From: Arenibacter sp. 6A1
GTDB taxonomy: Bacteria; Bacteroidota; Bacteroidia; Flavobacteriales; Flavobacteriaceae
Reading direction: 5' to 3'
Assembly (NCBI RefSeq): GCF_012272855.1
Contig: NZ_JAAXCQ010000018.1
Span: 1-64,000 of the forward strand
Length of the DNA: 64,000 nucleotides
A program made the translations under genes and the position numbers. Below are positions 54,374 through 62,781 of this stretch, piece after piece (the first letter of the stretch is position 1; every line of letters begins with the position of its first letter). The notes below the pieces were generated by a model. The model was not told the origin of the DNA and did not search any database. It saw nothing but the letters and a program-made list of their open reading frames with translations.

Positions 54374-54589
54374 TTTTGTCTATTTGGTTAGTAATAGGTA
54401 AGCGACTTATACCACTTGTGTGATAGAATATCAACTCTGTTAGTCATCAGTATCAAACTGTTTTTACGCGATGATTTCCATAATAGTTTATCGAATTAAG
54501 TTTGGAGAAATTTCTGAACTTGTAAAGAGCTCCATTTTAATGTTTGTCATAGTTTATTATAATTGAAGCAACACGGTAAAACAGTAAAT

Positions 54590-57500
54590 ATGCATAAGAT
54601 ACAATCAACATTATTACTACTTATTTTAGGATTTATGTGCGAGCAAGGTGTTTCACAAAAAGCAACAGTTCGGGAAGAAAATTTGAACATGAAAACTTAT
54701 ATGTTCGCAGACCCCGATCCTGTGGCCAATATTAACCGTATCTACCCTTATTTTCGTTTTGACGGTTATACGGACCAAGGGGAGTATCGGGACTGGAAAA
54801 TGGTGGTGCTGGAGAACAACTATATCAAAGTATATGTTTCTCCGGAAGTTGGAGGAAAGATATGGGGAGCCATCGAAAAATCCACAGGAAAGGAATTCAT
54901 GTATTTTAACGAGGTTGTGAAATTCAGGGATGTGGCCATGCGCGGAGCGTGGACTTCAGGTGGATTGGAATACAATTTTGGGGATATCGGACATATCCCC
55001 ACCTGTGCCACCCCCGTGGATTACGCGTTAAAGGAATATCCGGACGGGAGCGTTTCCTGTGTGGTAGGGGCCCTGGACCTTCCTTCTAGAACCAAATGGA
55101 ACGTAGAGATAAAACTGCACCCGGACAAGGCATATTTTGAAACTATCGCCACATGGGCAAATACCAGTGAGGTTCCGGTAACGTATTACCATTGGATGAA
55201 TGCCGCGGCCAAAGCCGATGGTGACCTGGAATTTATCTATCCCGGTAACAAAAGAATCGGACATGGAGGGGAATTGGGGGATTGGCCCCTAGATTCCGGT
55301 AGGGATATCTCAAAATACGAAAACAATAATTTTGGGATCTATAAATCGTACCATATAATCGATAGTTATGCGGATTATTTTGGCGGTTACTGGCACGAAG
55401 ATGATTTTGGGTTCGGGCATTATGCCAGTTATGAGGATAAGCCCGGTAAGAAAATATGGATATGGGGATTGTCCGATCAAGGGATGATATGGGAAGACCT
55501 GTTGACCGATTCCAATGGGCAATACATAGAATACCAGGCAGGTAAACTCTTTAGCCAAGCGGCCAATAGCAGTACTTTCACCCCTTTTAAGCACCGGGAA
55601 TTTACGCCCCATGATGTGGATATCGCCAAGGAGCGATGGTTTCCCCTTAAAGGGACCAAAGGGATGGTGGCCGCATCGGAATATGGGGTGCTGAATGTGA
55701 TGAGAAAGGGCAATAGCGTTGAAATTCGCTTAAGTGCCCTTCAGCCCTTGGATACTTATATAGTCGTCCGTACAGGAGCTAATTTGCATTTAAAAAAGAA
55801 TATAGAGCTAAGTACCTTAGACCTATATACAGAGACCTTGACCTTTGAAAGAGATCAAGAATTTGTGGTGGTTCTTGGAAATAATCTTTTGGTCTACAAT
55901 TCCAATGAAGCTTTGACGCTTCTAGATCGTCCCTATGAATCGGAAACAGTATTCGATTGGGAATCTGCTTATGGACTTTATGTGAAAGGATTAGAGCTTG
56001 AAAAACAGCGGAGGTATACCGAAGCCCATGAAACTTATTTGAAAAGCTTTGAAAAAGAAGCTACCCATGTCCCTACCTTAAACAGATTGGGACTGAGTTA
56101 CTACCGATTGGAAAATTGGGAAAAGGCCTTGGAATTCTCCAAAAAAGCCTTGGAAGTAGATACCTATGACGGTCTGGGGAATTACCTATACGGACTTGCC
56201 AATTCGTCTTTGGGCAATTATGTAGATGCCAAAAGCGGATTTTCTATTGCTACGCAATCCGTGGGAATGCGAACGGCTTCCTATACAGAGTTGGCAAAAC
56301 TTTTAATGAAGGAAGGGCTATATGCTAAAGCGTTGGAATATATGGACAAAGCGTTGACATACAATGCCAATGCTATTCCCGCATTGGAACTCCGGGCAAT
56401 ACTGTTCCGGAAAATGGACAATGAGGAAGGTGGGAGAAGAGTACTAGCCAAAATCTACGAGAACGATGCCACCAATTTATTCCATGCTTTTGAAAATTAC
56501 TTTTTGGGAGCTTTGACCAAGATAGAAGTTCAGGCAAAGATCACCAACGAGCTGGCTTATGAGTCCTATTTAGAGGTAGCATTAAAGTACATGGCATATG
56601 GGGCGCAGAAGGAGGCATTACAAATACTAGAAATGTCGCCCCAACATCCCATCGTTGCCTTGTTCATGGCGCACTTGGGCAACAAAGATCAGCAAAACCT
56701 ATTGGAAGGAGCGCTAGCAATGGATGCGGATATGGTATTTCCCCATAGAACTGAGACCGGTAAGGTATTAAGGAACTTCTTAAAGAATAACAGTCATTGG
56801 AAATTAAAATATTACCTGGCACTACAGCAATGGAGCAAGGGAAACATAGAAGTGGCCAAGGAACTTTTTATGGATTGCGGCAATGAACCGGATTTTGTTC
56901 CTTTTTATTTGGCAAAGATCAAATTGTATCCTGAAAATGCAGCTACTAGACTTGAAGCCCTAGAACGTGCAGTTGATTTAGATAAGGAAAACTGGCGGGT
57001 CCAGCTTGCATGGATAGAGCATTACATGGAAACAGATCAATGGAAGGCTGCTAAAAAGCTGACAAAAAAGGCCTTGTCCAAATATCCCGAGAAGGCGGTA
57101 TTGGGAATGCGTTATGCAAAAATACTTTTGGAATTAAAGGAGTATAAGGCGGGTCTTCATTTTCTTGAAAACTTTAATGTACTGCCTTTTGAAGGTGCAA
57201 CGGAAGGGAGGACGGTCTACCATGAGACCTGTGTGCGCTTAGCAATGCAGGCTTTGATGGCCAATGACTACGATGAGGCAATTTTTTATTCAAAGAAAGC
57301 TAAATTATGGCCTAAAAACCTAGGGGTAGGGAAACATTACGATGTGGACGAGCGATTGGATGATTATCTTTTGGCCTTGGCCTATAAGAAGAAAGGAGAG
57401 GCGGAAAAAGCTGAAAAGTATTTTGACAGGATTATGTCACATCAAACTCCGGACTACCTAAATGAAAGCTCAAAATTGTACTTCCAATTAACAGTATTCG

Positions 57501-57736
57501 AGAAGTTTAAAAAGAAAGATCAGATCCAACAATTATTGCAAAAGATATCAAAAGACCAAAGTGATAACAAATACTTGGAATGGGCGGTTGCCCGGTATCA
57601 GGATACCGATCATGAAGCTTTAAAGAAAGCTATACTTAGTTCAAAAGAAGAGGTACATGCCTATGATACCAAATTCGTGGATGAGGAGTTTAAGCTGATA
57701 TTAAGTATTGTTGATTCATTAATGGAAGTAAAATAA
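54590..57736 (+). CDS. DUF5107 protein with TPR repeats
   Basis: About 1048 aa from the ATG at 54590 with a signal peptide ending near GVSQ. An in-frame TTG nine codons earlier is less likely. Residues about 30-400 are the DUF5107 beta-sandwich, galactose-mutarotase-like (WKMVVLENNYIKVYVSPEVGGKIW, YHWMNAAAKADGDLEFIYPG). From about 460 to the end are tetratricopeptide repeats (ETYLKSFEKEATHVPTLNRLGLSYYRLENWEKALEFSKKALEVD). It is common in glycan loci. Both a binding or scaffold role and a glycoside-processing role have been considered for the family. The function is unproven. Confidence 0.8.
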   Translation: MHKIQSTLLLLILGFMCEQGVSQKATVREENLNMKTYMFADPDPVANINRIYPYFRFDGYTDQGEYRDWKMVVLENNYIKVYVSPEVGGKIWGAIEKSTGKEFMYFNEVVKFRDVAMRGAWTSGGLEYNFGDIGHIPTCATPVDYALKEYPDGSVSCVVGALDLPSRTKWNVEIKLHPDKAYFETIATWANTSEVPVTYYHWMNAAAKADGDLEFIYPGNKRIGHGGELGDWPLDSGRDISKYENNNFGIYKSYHIIDSYADYFGGYWHEDDFGFGHYASYEDKPGKKIWIWGLSDQGMIWEDLLTDSNGQYIEYQAGKLFSQAANSSTFTPFKHREFTPHDVDIAKERWFPLKGTKGMVAASEYGVLNVMRKGNSVEIRLSALQPLDTYIVVRTGANLHLKKNIELSTLDLYTETLTFERDQEFVVVLGNNLLVYNSNEALTLLDRPYESETVFDWESAYGLYVKGLELEKQRRYTEAHETYLKSFEKEATHVPTLNRLGLSYYRLENWEKALEFSKKALEVDTYDGLGNYLYGLANSSLGNYVDAKSGFSIATQSVGMRTASYTELAKLLMKEGLYAKALEYMDKALTYNANAIPALELRAILFRKMDNEEGGRRVLAKIYENDATNLFHAFENYFLGALTKIEVQAKITNELAYESYLEVALKYMAYGAQKEALQILEMSPQHPIVALFMAHLGNKDQQNLLEGALAMDADMVFPHRTETGKVLRNFLKNNSHWKLKYYLALQQWSKGNIEVAKELFMDCGNEPDFVPFYLAKIKLYPENAATRLEALERAVDLDKENWRVQLAWIEHYMETDQWKAAKKLTKKALSKYPEKAVLGMRYAKILLELKEYKAGLHFLENFNVLPFEGATEGRTVYHETCVRLAMQALMANDYDEAIFYSKKAKLWPKNLGVGKHYDVDERLDDYLLALAYKKKGEAEKAEKYFDRIMSHQTPDYLNESSKLYFQLTVFEKFKKKDQIQQLLQKISKDQSDNKYLEWAVARYQDTDHEALKKAILSSKEEVHAYDTKFVDEEFKLILSIVDSLMEVK

Positions 57737-57737
57737 G

Positions 57738-58014
57738 AAAAATATATTTAGCCAGGAAGGAATTACTTTACCTGTTAATCATAATTGTCTCGTTATTGGT
57801 TTTTATGGTGTATTGCTAGTGACCTCACTAATCCAATGGTTTTAGCTTTTAAAAAGCTGGTGCCTGAACTTACCAATGTTAAGGCTTTGTTGGTTCAATT
57901 CGTATTTTATTTCGGTTACTTTTTCATTACACTACCTATTGCTTATTTTCTTCGGAAATATAGTTATATGTCTGATATTTTTATAGGATTGGTATTTTAT
58001 GCTATACTTATATA
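57738..58014 (+). pseudogene. FucP-like sugar MFS permease, 5' fragment
   Basis: Two frames together match the N-terminus of L-fucose permease-type MFS transporters. First comes IYLARKELLYLLIIIVSLLVF, then after a frameshift near 57810 WFLWCIASDLTNPMVLAFKKL, PELTNVKALLVQFVFYFGYF and LPIAYFLRKYSYMSDIF. Homology stops at about 58010, where IS3 orfA sequence begins in frame. The remaining ten or so helices are absent from the window. FucP relatives import L-fucose and, in E. coli, L-galactose. It probably was the inner-membrane sugar importer of this locus. Confidence 0.75.
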
Positions 58015-59280
58015 CTCAGAAGAATGCAAAAAGCGTCTTAATTCGGAATTCGAAAAAGGAAAGTTCAGTGTTCTCTATTTGGAGAAACTTCATGGAGTCA
58101 CTCACGCGACCATTTATCGATGGATCTATAAATTCTCTATCTTTAATGAAACTGGATTTGGAGTTATAGAGATGAAAGGCAGAAGCAACAAAAAGATGAA
58201 GGAACTCGAGGCTCGCGTAAAGGAGTTAGATCGTACGAAGGGCCGTAAACAGATCATAATTGACTTTTTGGAGAGGATGATGGATATCGCCAAGGAGGAA
58301 CTAGATATCGATATCAAAAAAAAAACTTCGGCACCCCACAATCAACTGGTTCCGGAAAAACCAGCAAAAAATGAGTTTTTCCATGAGCAATTTGTATAAG
58401 GAAGCTGGTTTAAACTAACAAGAAGTCCTTCTATATGATGCACGACAGAAGATCTTTGACGGCAAGGTTAGTCAGCTAGTCCTCGAGGCGGACGATCTAG
58501 AAGATCATCCAGGTTGTATGGTAAAGATATTCCCTTAAACCCGGATTTATTGGAAGGGATAGCTTCGTTGAACTGATAAAGTAACTAGGATATAGTTTGA
58601 AGCGCGAAAAGAACTATATATGAGCGACTATCGCCTCCAAGATATATAACCTAAATCTTATCAAAGGAATGGTGGTGAATCGCCCATCGATGGTCTGGCA
58701 GTCTGATATTACTTATATTCCAATAGGTGATAGACACTATTATGCGTTTTTCATAATTGACGTTTACACTAAGAAAACTGTTGGATACATGGTTTCCGAT
58801 AATCTGAGAGCGTAAGCAAATATGGATTCCTTGAATATTGCACTTAAAGACTATGCAGCTCCTTTGTTCCATCATAGCAATAGAGGAAGTCAGTATACGA
58901 ATAAAGAGTATATTATGCTTTTAAAGAAAAACGGAAGCGAGATAAGCATGTAACTTTTAGCCCAAGACAATGCTTACGCAGAACGCATCAACAGAATCAT
59001 AAAATAGGAATACCTGAACCCTTGGAAACCTAAAAACTTTATTGGGTTAAAGCTTTATGTTGTAAAAGCGGTCAATAATTACAACCATAAAAGACCGCAC
59101 AACAACATAGGAAGAATGCTCCTATCACTTATAATGTTAAAGTGTCATTTTTACACCCTGATCAAAGAGAAAAACTCGTTATCTTTAATAATGAAATTAA
59201 TGTCCAATACCGGTCAATACTAATCAGGGAAGTTCAGTCGCCTATTATTGAGGAGCTTTGTTGCACGTTCTAAAAGGAAG
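58015..59280 (+). pseudogene. IS3-family element, degenerate orfA and orfB
   Basis: The orfA part (58015-58399) lacks its first codons. It has the helix-turn-helix SVLYLEKLHGVTHATIYRWIYKFSI and the leucine-rich coiled coil MKELEARVKELDR. The orfB part (about 58400-59280) shows QKIFDGKVSQLVLEAD, then VWQSDITYIP, DVYTKKTVGYMVSDN, HHSNRGSQY and DNAYAERINR. It carries frameshifts before 58660 and in-frame stops at 58813, 58951 and 59005. The second catalytic Asp (normally HSDRGSQY) is Asn. The element is dead and old. The 180 bases after it up to the dehydrogenase gene are AT-rich with no gene. Confidence 0.85.
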
Positions 59281-59457
59281 TACTTTTGGCTTATACAACC
59301 TTAAAAAGCACTTAACCAACACTGAAGACTGTTTTTTTTAGGGATTTGAAGTAACGAATAAAATTAATGGAGTCACAATCGATTTGTAAACCATTGAAGT
59401 TACTACATTTAAACAAGAATTTAAATTCTTTAAACTATAAATAACCAAATAAAAAAC

Positions 59458-60465
59458 ATGAAATACATTGTGTGTGAAGAACCAGGAAACTTTCAATTAA
59501 AAGAGAAAGAGTCACCAATAAGAAAGTCTGGGGAAGCTCTTTTAAAAATAAACAGAGTAGGGATTTGTGGTACCGATTTACATGCCTATAGCGGAAATCA
59601 ACCTTTTTTTACCTATCCTAGAATACTTGGTCATGAACTGGCGGCTCAAATAATGGAAATAGAAGACAACAGCAAGGGTATAAAGGTTGGCGACAAAGTG
59701 GTAGTAATGCCATATCTTAGTTGTGGCGAATGCATTGCTTGTAGGAACGGGAAAACCAACTGCTGTACCCAAATCCAAGTTCTGGGGATACATACTGATG
59801 GAGGAATGCAAGAGCAAATCTCCGTTCCAATATCCATTTTGTTGCCCGCCAATAACTTATCCGACAATCAGATGTCTATTGTAGAACCTTTGGCCATTGG
59901 TGCTCATGCCATTAAGAGGGCTCAACTTGCTAAAGGTGAAACCATTGTCGTAGTGGGATGTGGTCCCATTGGAATCGGGATTATGAAATTGGCACAGCTA
60001 GAAGGTGCCAAAGTAATTGCAGTGGATATGAATCAGGACCGACTCCATTATGCAAAGGAAAAAATAGGAGTCGATTATATTGTGAATGCCAATAATGACG
60101 CAATAAAACAGATCTCTGAGATTACCAACGGGGAACTGGCTACAGTAGTCTTTGATGCCACTGGTCACAAAGGAGCCTTGGAATTAGGCCCCTCCTATAT
60201 GGCACATGGCGGACGGTATGTTTTAGTGGGACTCTCCAAAGGAGAACTTACCTTTAAACATCCTGAAATCCATGCTAAAGAAACCACCTTGCTTTGTAGT
60301 AGAAATGCAATGGTGGTTGACTTTGAATATGTTATTTCCATGATCGATCAGTTCCCTACCGATTCCTTCATTACCCATATTGTACATTTTTCAGAAATGA
60401 AAGAGCACTTTAATAATTGGCTGGATCCTTCTACTGGAGTCATTAAAGCGACAATCAAATTTTGA
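59458..60465 (+). CDS. Zinc-dependent dehydrogenase, L-galactonate 5-dehydrogenase (LgoD)-like
   Basis: A 335-aa medium-chain dehydrogenase. Catalytic zinc ligands lie in GICGTDLHAY and LGHE. The structural zinc loop is CGECIACRNGKTNCC and the nucleotide-binding motif VVGCGPIGIG. Compared with E. coli LgoD (YjjN) from memory, SGNQPFF.YPR.LGHE, the zinc-loop region, the HTDGG.QE segment and KGEL.F..PE.HAKETT..SRNA agree closely. LgoD oxidises L-galactonate to D-tagaturonate. The next genes are UxaA and UxaB, which take that product further. Other polyol or uronate substrates remain possible. Confidence 0.7.
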   Translation: MKYIVCEEPGNFQLKEKESPIRKSGEALLKINRVGICGTDLHAYSGNQPFFTYPRILGHELAAQIMEIEDNSKGIKVGDKVVVMPYLSCGECIACRNGKTNCCTQIQVLGIHTDGGMQEQISVPISILLPANNLSDNQMSIVEPLAIGAHAIKRAQLAKGETIVVVGCGPIGIGIMKLAQLEGAKVIAVDMNQDRLHYAKEKIGVDYIVNANNDAIKQISEITNGELATVVFDATGHKGALELGPSYMAHGGRYVLVGLSKGELTFKHPEIHAKETTLLCSRNAMVVDFEYVISMIDQFPTDSFITHIVHFSEMKEHFNNWLDPSTGVIKATIKF

Positions 60466-60476
60466 AAATCTCAACT

Positions 60477-62129
60477 ATGTCCGTAACATTTCTACAAATA
60501 CACCCAGAAGACCTTATCCTTGTCGCACTTCAAGATATGCCGCAAGGCCACCCCATTACTTTTAATGGCGATACTTTTCCATTAATCTCTAAAATCTCTG
60601 CAAAACATAAATTTGCGCTAAAGGATTTTAAACCCAACGATCCCATTATAATGTACGGCAACTTAATTGGAAAAGCAACCAAACACATCGCCAAAGGGGA
60701 AACCATCACCATAGAAAATGTGGTACATGCCTCCTTCGATTACAGCGTAGGAAAACAACAATCAGAATGGATAGCCCCCGATGTAAGCAAATGGAAAGAC
60801 CGCACTTTTAACGGCTACCACCGCGCCGATGGCCGTGTAGGCACGGCCAACCACTGGTTAGTTATTCCAATGGTATTCTGCGAAAACAGAAATGTAAATA
60901 TATTGCGGGAAGCCTTATTGGATGCACTAGGCTATAGCACCGCTAAGGAGTATTTTGTAGATGCAGAAGTACTTGTTTCCAAATACAAAGCAGGTGCCAG
61001 CAAAGAAGATCTAATGGCGGCATACATTATTAAAACCCCAGAAGAAATTAAAGAAAATCGCACCTTTCCCAATGTAGATGGAATAAAATTTTTAACCCAT
61101 GACGGAGGATGTGGTTGTGACCGTGGAGATTCGGATACTCTTTGTAACTTATTGGCAGGTTATATCACCAATCCTAACGTAGCGGGGGCAACCATTCTTA
61201 GTTTGGGATGCCAAAACGCGCAGGTGAAAATTCTAACGGATGCCATTGAAAAACGAGATCCCAACTTTTCTAAACCCCTATATATTTTAGAACAACAAAA
61301 AAGTAAAAGCGAACGCCACTTTATAGAAGATGCCGTAAAACAGACCTTTTTAGGACTTATAGAAGCGAATAAAATTAACAGAGAGCCCGCACCTCTTAGT
61401 AAATTAACATTAGGACTGGAATGTGGAGGATCTGATGGGTTTTCTGGCATCTCTGCTAATCCTGCCCTTGGCCATACTTCCGATCTTTTGGTGGCCTTGG
61501 GGGGCGCTACGGTTCTTTCCGAATTTCCGGAATTGAATGGGGTAGAACAAGAACTCATCAACCGATGTGAAACAGCAGAAAGTGCGGAGAAATTCGCTCG
61601 CCTCATGCGTGCCTATTCGGACAGGGCAGTAGCCATTGGCTCGGGTTTCGAAAACAATCCATCACCTGGAAATATTAAGGACGGACTCATTACAGACGCT
61701 ATGAAATCGGCCGGAGCTGCCAAAAAAGGGGGAACTTCCTTGGTCAAGGAAGTGTTGGAGTACACAGAACCGGTTACTAAAAAAGGATTAAACCTTCTTT
61801 GCACCCCGGGAAATGATGTGGAAAGCACTACCGGATTAGCAGGCTCTGGTTGTAATGTTATTGCCTTTACTACAGGCTTGGGCACACCTACGGGAAACCC
61901 TGTGACGCCCACTGTTAAAATCTCCAGTAATAACGCCTTGAGTGAACGCATGAAAGACATTATCGATTTTAATGCAGGCACTATTATTACTGGGGAAGGC
62001 ACCATAAAGTCCAAAGGAGAAGAGATTCTGGATTACATCATAGAAGTCGCCAGTGGAAACATTGTCCCGGCAGCAGTACGCTTAGATCAAAACGATTTTA
62101 TTCCTTGGAAAAGGGGAATTTCTTTGTGA
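60477..62129 (+). CDS. uxaA: Altronate dehydratase
   Basis: 551 aa from the ATG at 60477. A TTG at 60462 overlapping the dehydrogenase stop would add five residues and allow translational coupling. An N-terminal SAF domain (about 1-90) is followed by the UxaA core with HDGGCGCDRGDSDTL, SLGCQNAQ, GLECGGSDGFSGISANPALG and CTPGNDVESTTGL. It dehydrates D-altronate to 2-keto-3-deoxy-D-gluconate. Together with uxaB downstream it forms the tagaturonate branch of hexuronate breakdown. Confidence 0.93.
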   Translation: MSVTFLQIHPEDLILVALQDMPQGHPITFNGDTFPLISKISAKHKFALKDFKPNDPIIMYGNLIGKATKHIAKGETITIENVVHASFDYSVGKQQSEWIAPDVSKWKDRTFNGYHRADGRVGTANHWLVIPMVFCENRNVNILREALLDALGYSTAKEYFVDAEVLVSKYKAGASKEDLMAAYIIKTPEEIKENRTFPNVDGIKFLTHDGGCGCDRGDSDTLCNLLAGYITNPNVAGATILSLGCQNAQVKILTDAIEKRDPNFSKPLYILEQQKSKSERHFIEDAVKQTFLGLIEANKINREPAPLSKLTLGLECGGSDGFSGISANPALGHTSDLLVALGGATVLSEFPELNGVEQELINRCETAESAEKFARLMRAYSDRAVAIGSGFENNPSPGNIKDGLITDAMKSAGAAKKGGTSLVKEVLEYTEPVTKKGLNLLCTPGNDVESTTGLAGSGCNVIAFTTGLGTPTGNPVTPTVKISSNNALSERMKDIIDFNAGTIITGEGTIKSKGEEILDYIIEVASGNIVPAAVRLDQNDFIPWKRGISL

Positions 62130-62781
62130 AATTCAGTAAATTTTTGGTGATTGAGTTTTCCTGCCGAAGGTAGGGGAAGACGAAGTCACACCTAATTTGT
62201 GAATAAAACCTTAGTAAGCAGTGGCAGTTCTCAGTAGGAAAAAACTAATACCGTATCATTAACATTAGAATAGATATAAGTACAAAGAATTGAGTAGTGA
62301 GAATTAGTTTTGAGATACATATTCGGGCTTGCCAGAGAACACGAACTTTAGTTAAAAAAAAGCTTGAGTTACTGTATGAAAAACAGAGGTTATAAGGTGT
62401 GATTAGATCATTATGGTGGAGATATACATTTAATAATCTTTACTTTTATGCTAGAAAAATCATTACCCCATACCCTGAATAGTTTACTTTTTATTGTAAA
62501 GTTTAAATGATGAATTTTCCCTCCCTTTACTCTAGGCGCTTCGGGAGGAAAGAGGTAATGAAAATTCAGCTTAGTTTTTCGATTATTTTTATGATAATTG
62601 GAGTTCGTTTTGATTTTTAGGCAATATTATTATTTGCCAATCAGCGTCTTGAATAATTAGTTAGATGATAGATTCTTTACTTTTAAAACTAGAAATAATT
62701 ATTAACTTTAGCCAGGGAAGTTCTCATTTCTAAATTGCTACATTGATCCATTTGCTCATTTGTCAAATCAACAAAAAAACA
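62130..62781. other. Spacer between uxaA and uxaB
   Basis: These 652 bases hold no gene I can support. They contain small hairpins: CCTGCCGAAGGTAGG at about 62161, and a larger inverted pair GAATTTTC / GAAAATTC at about 62512-62567 enclosing a GC-richer core. The second may be a terminator or attenuator. The length is unusual between two genes of one pathway and suggests uxaB has its own promoter. Confidence 0.5.
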
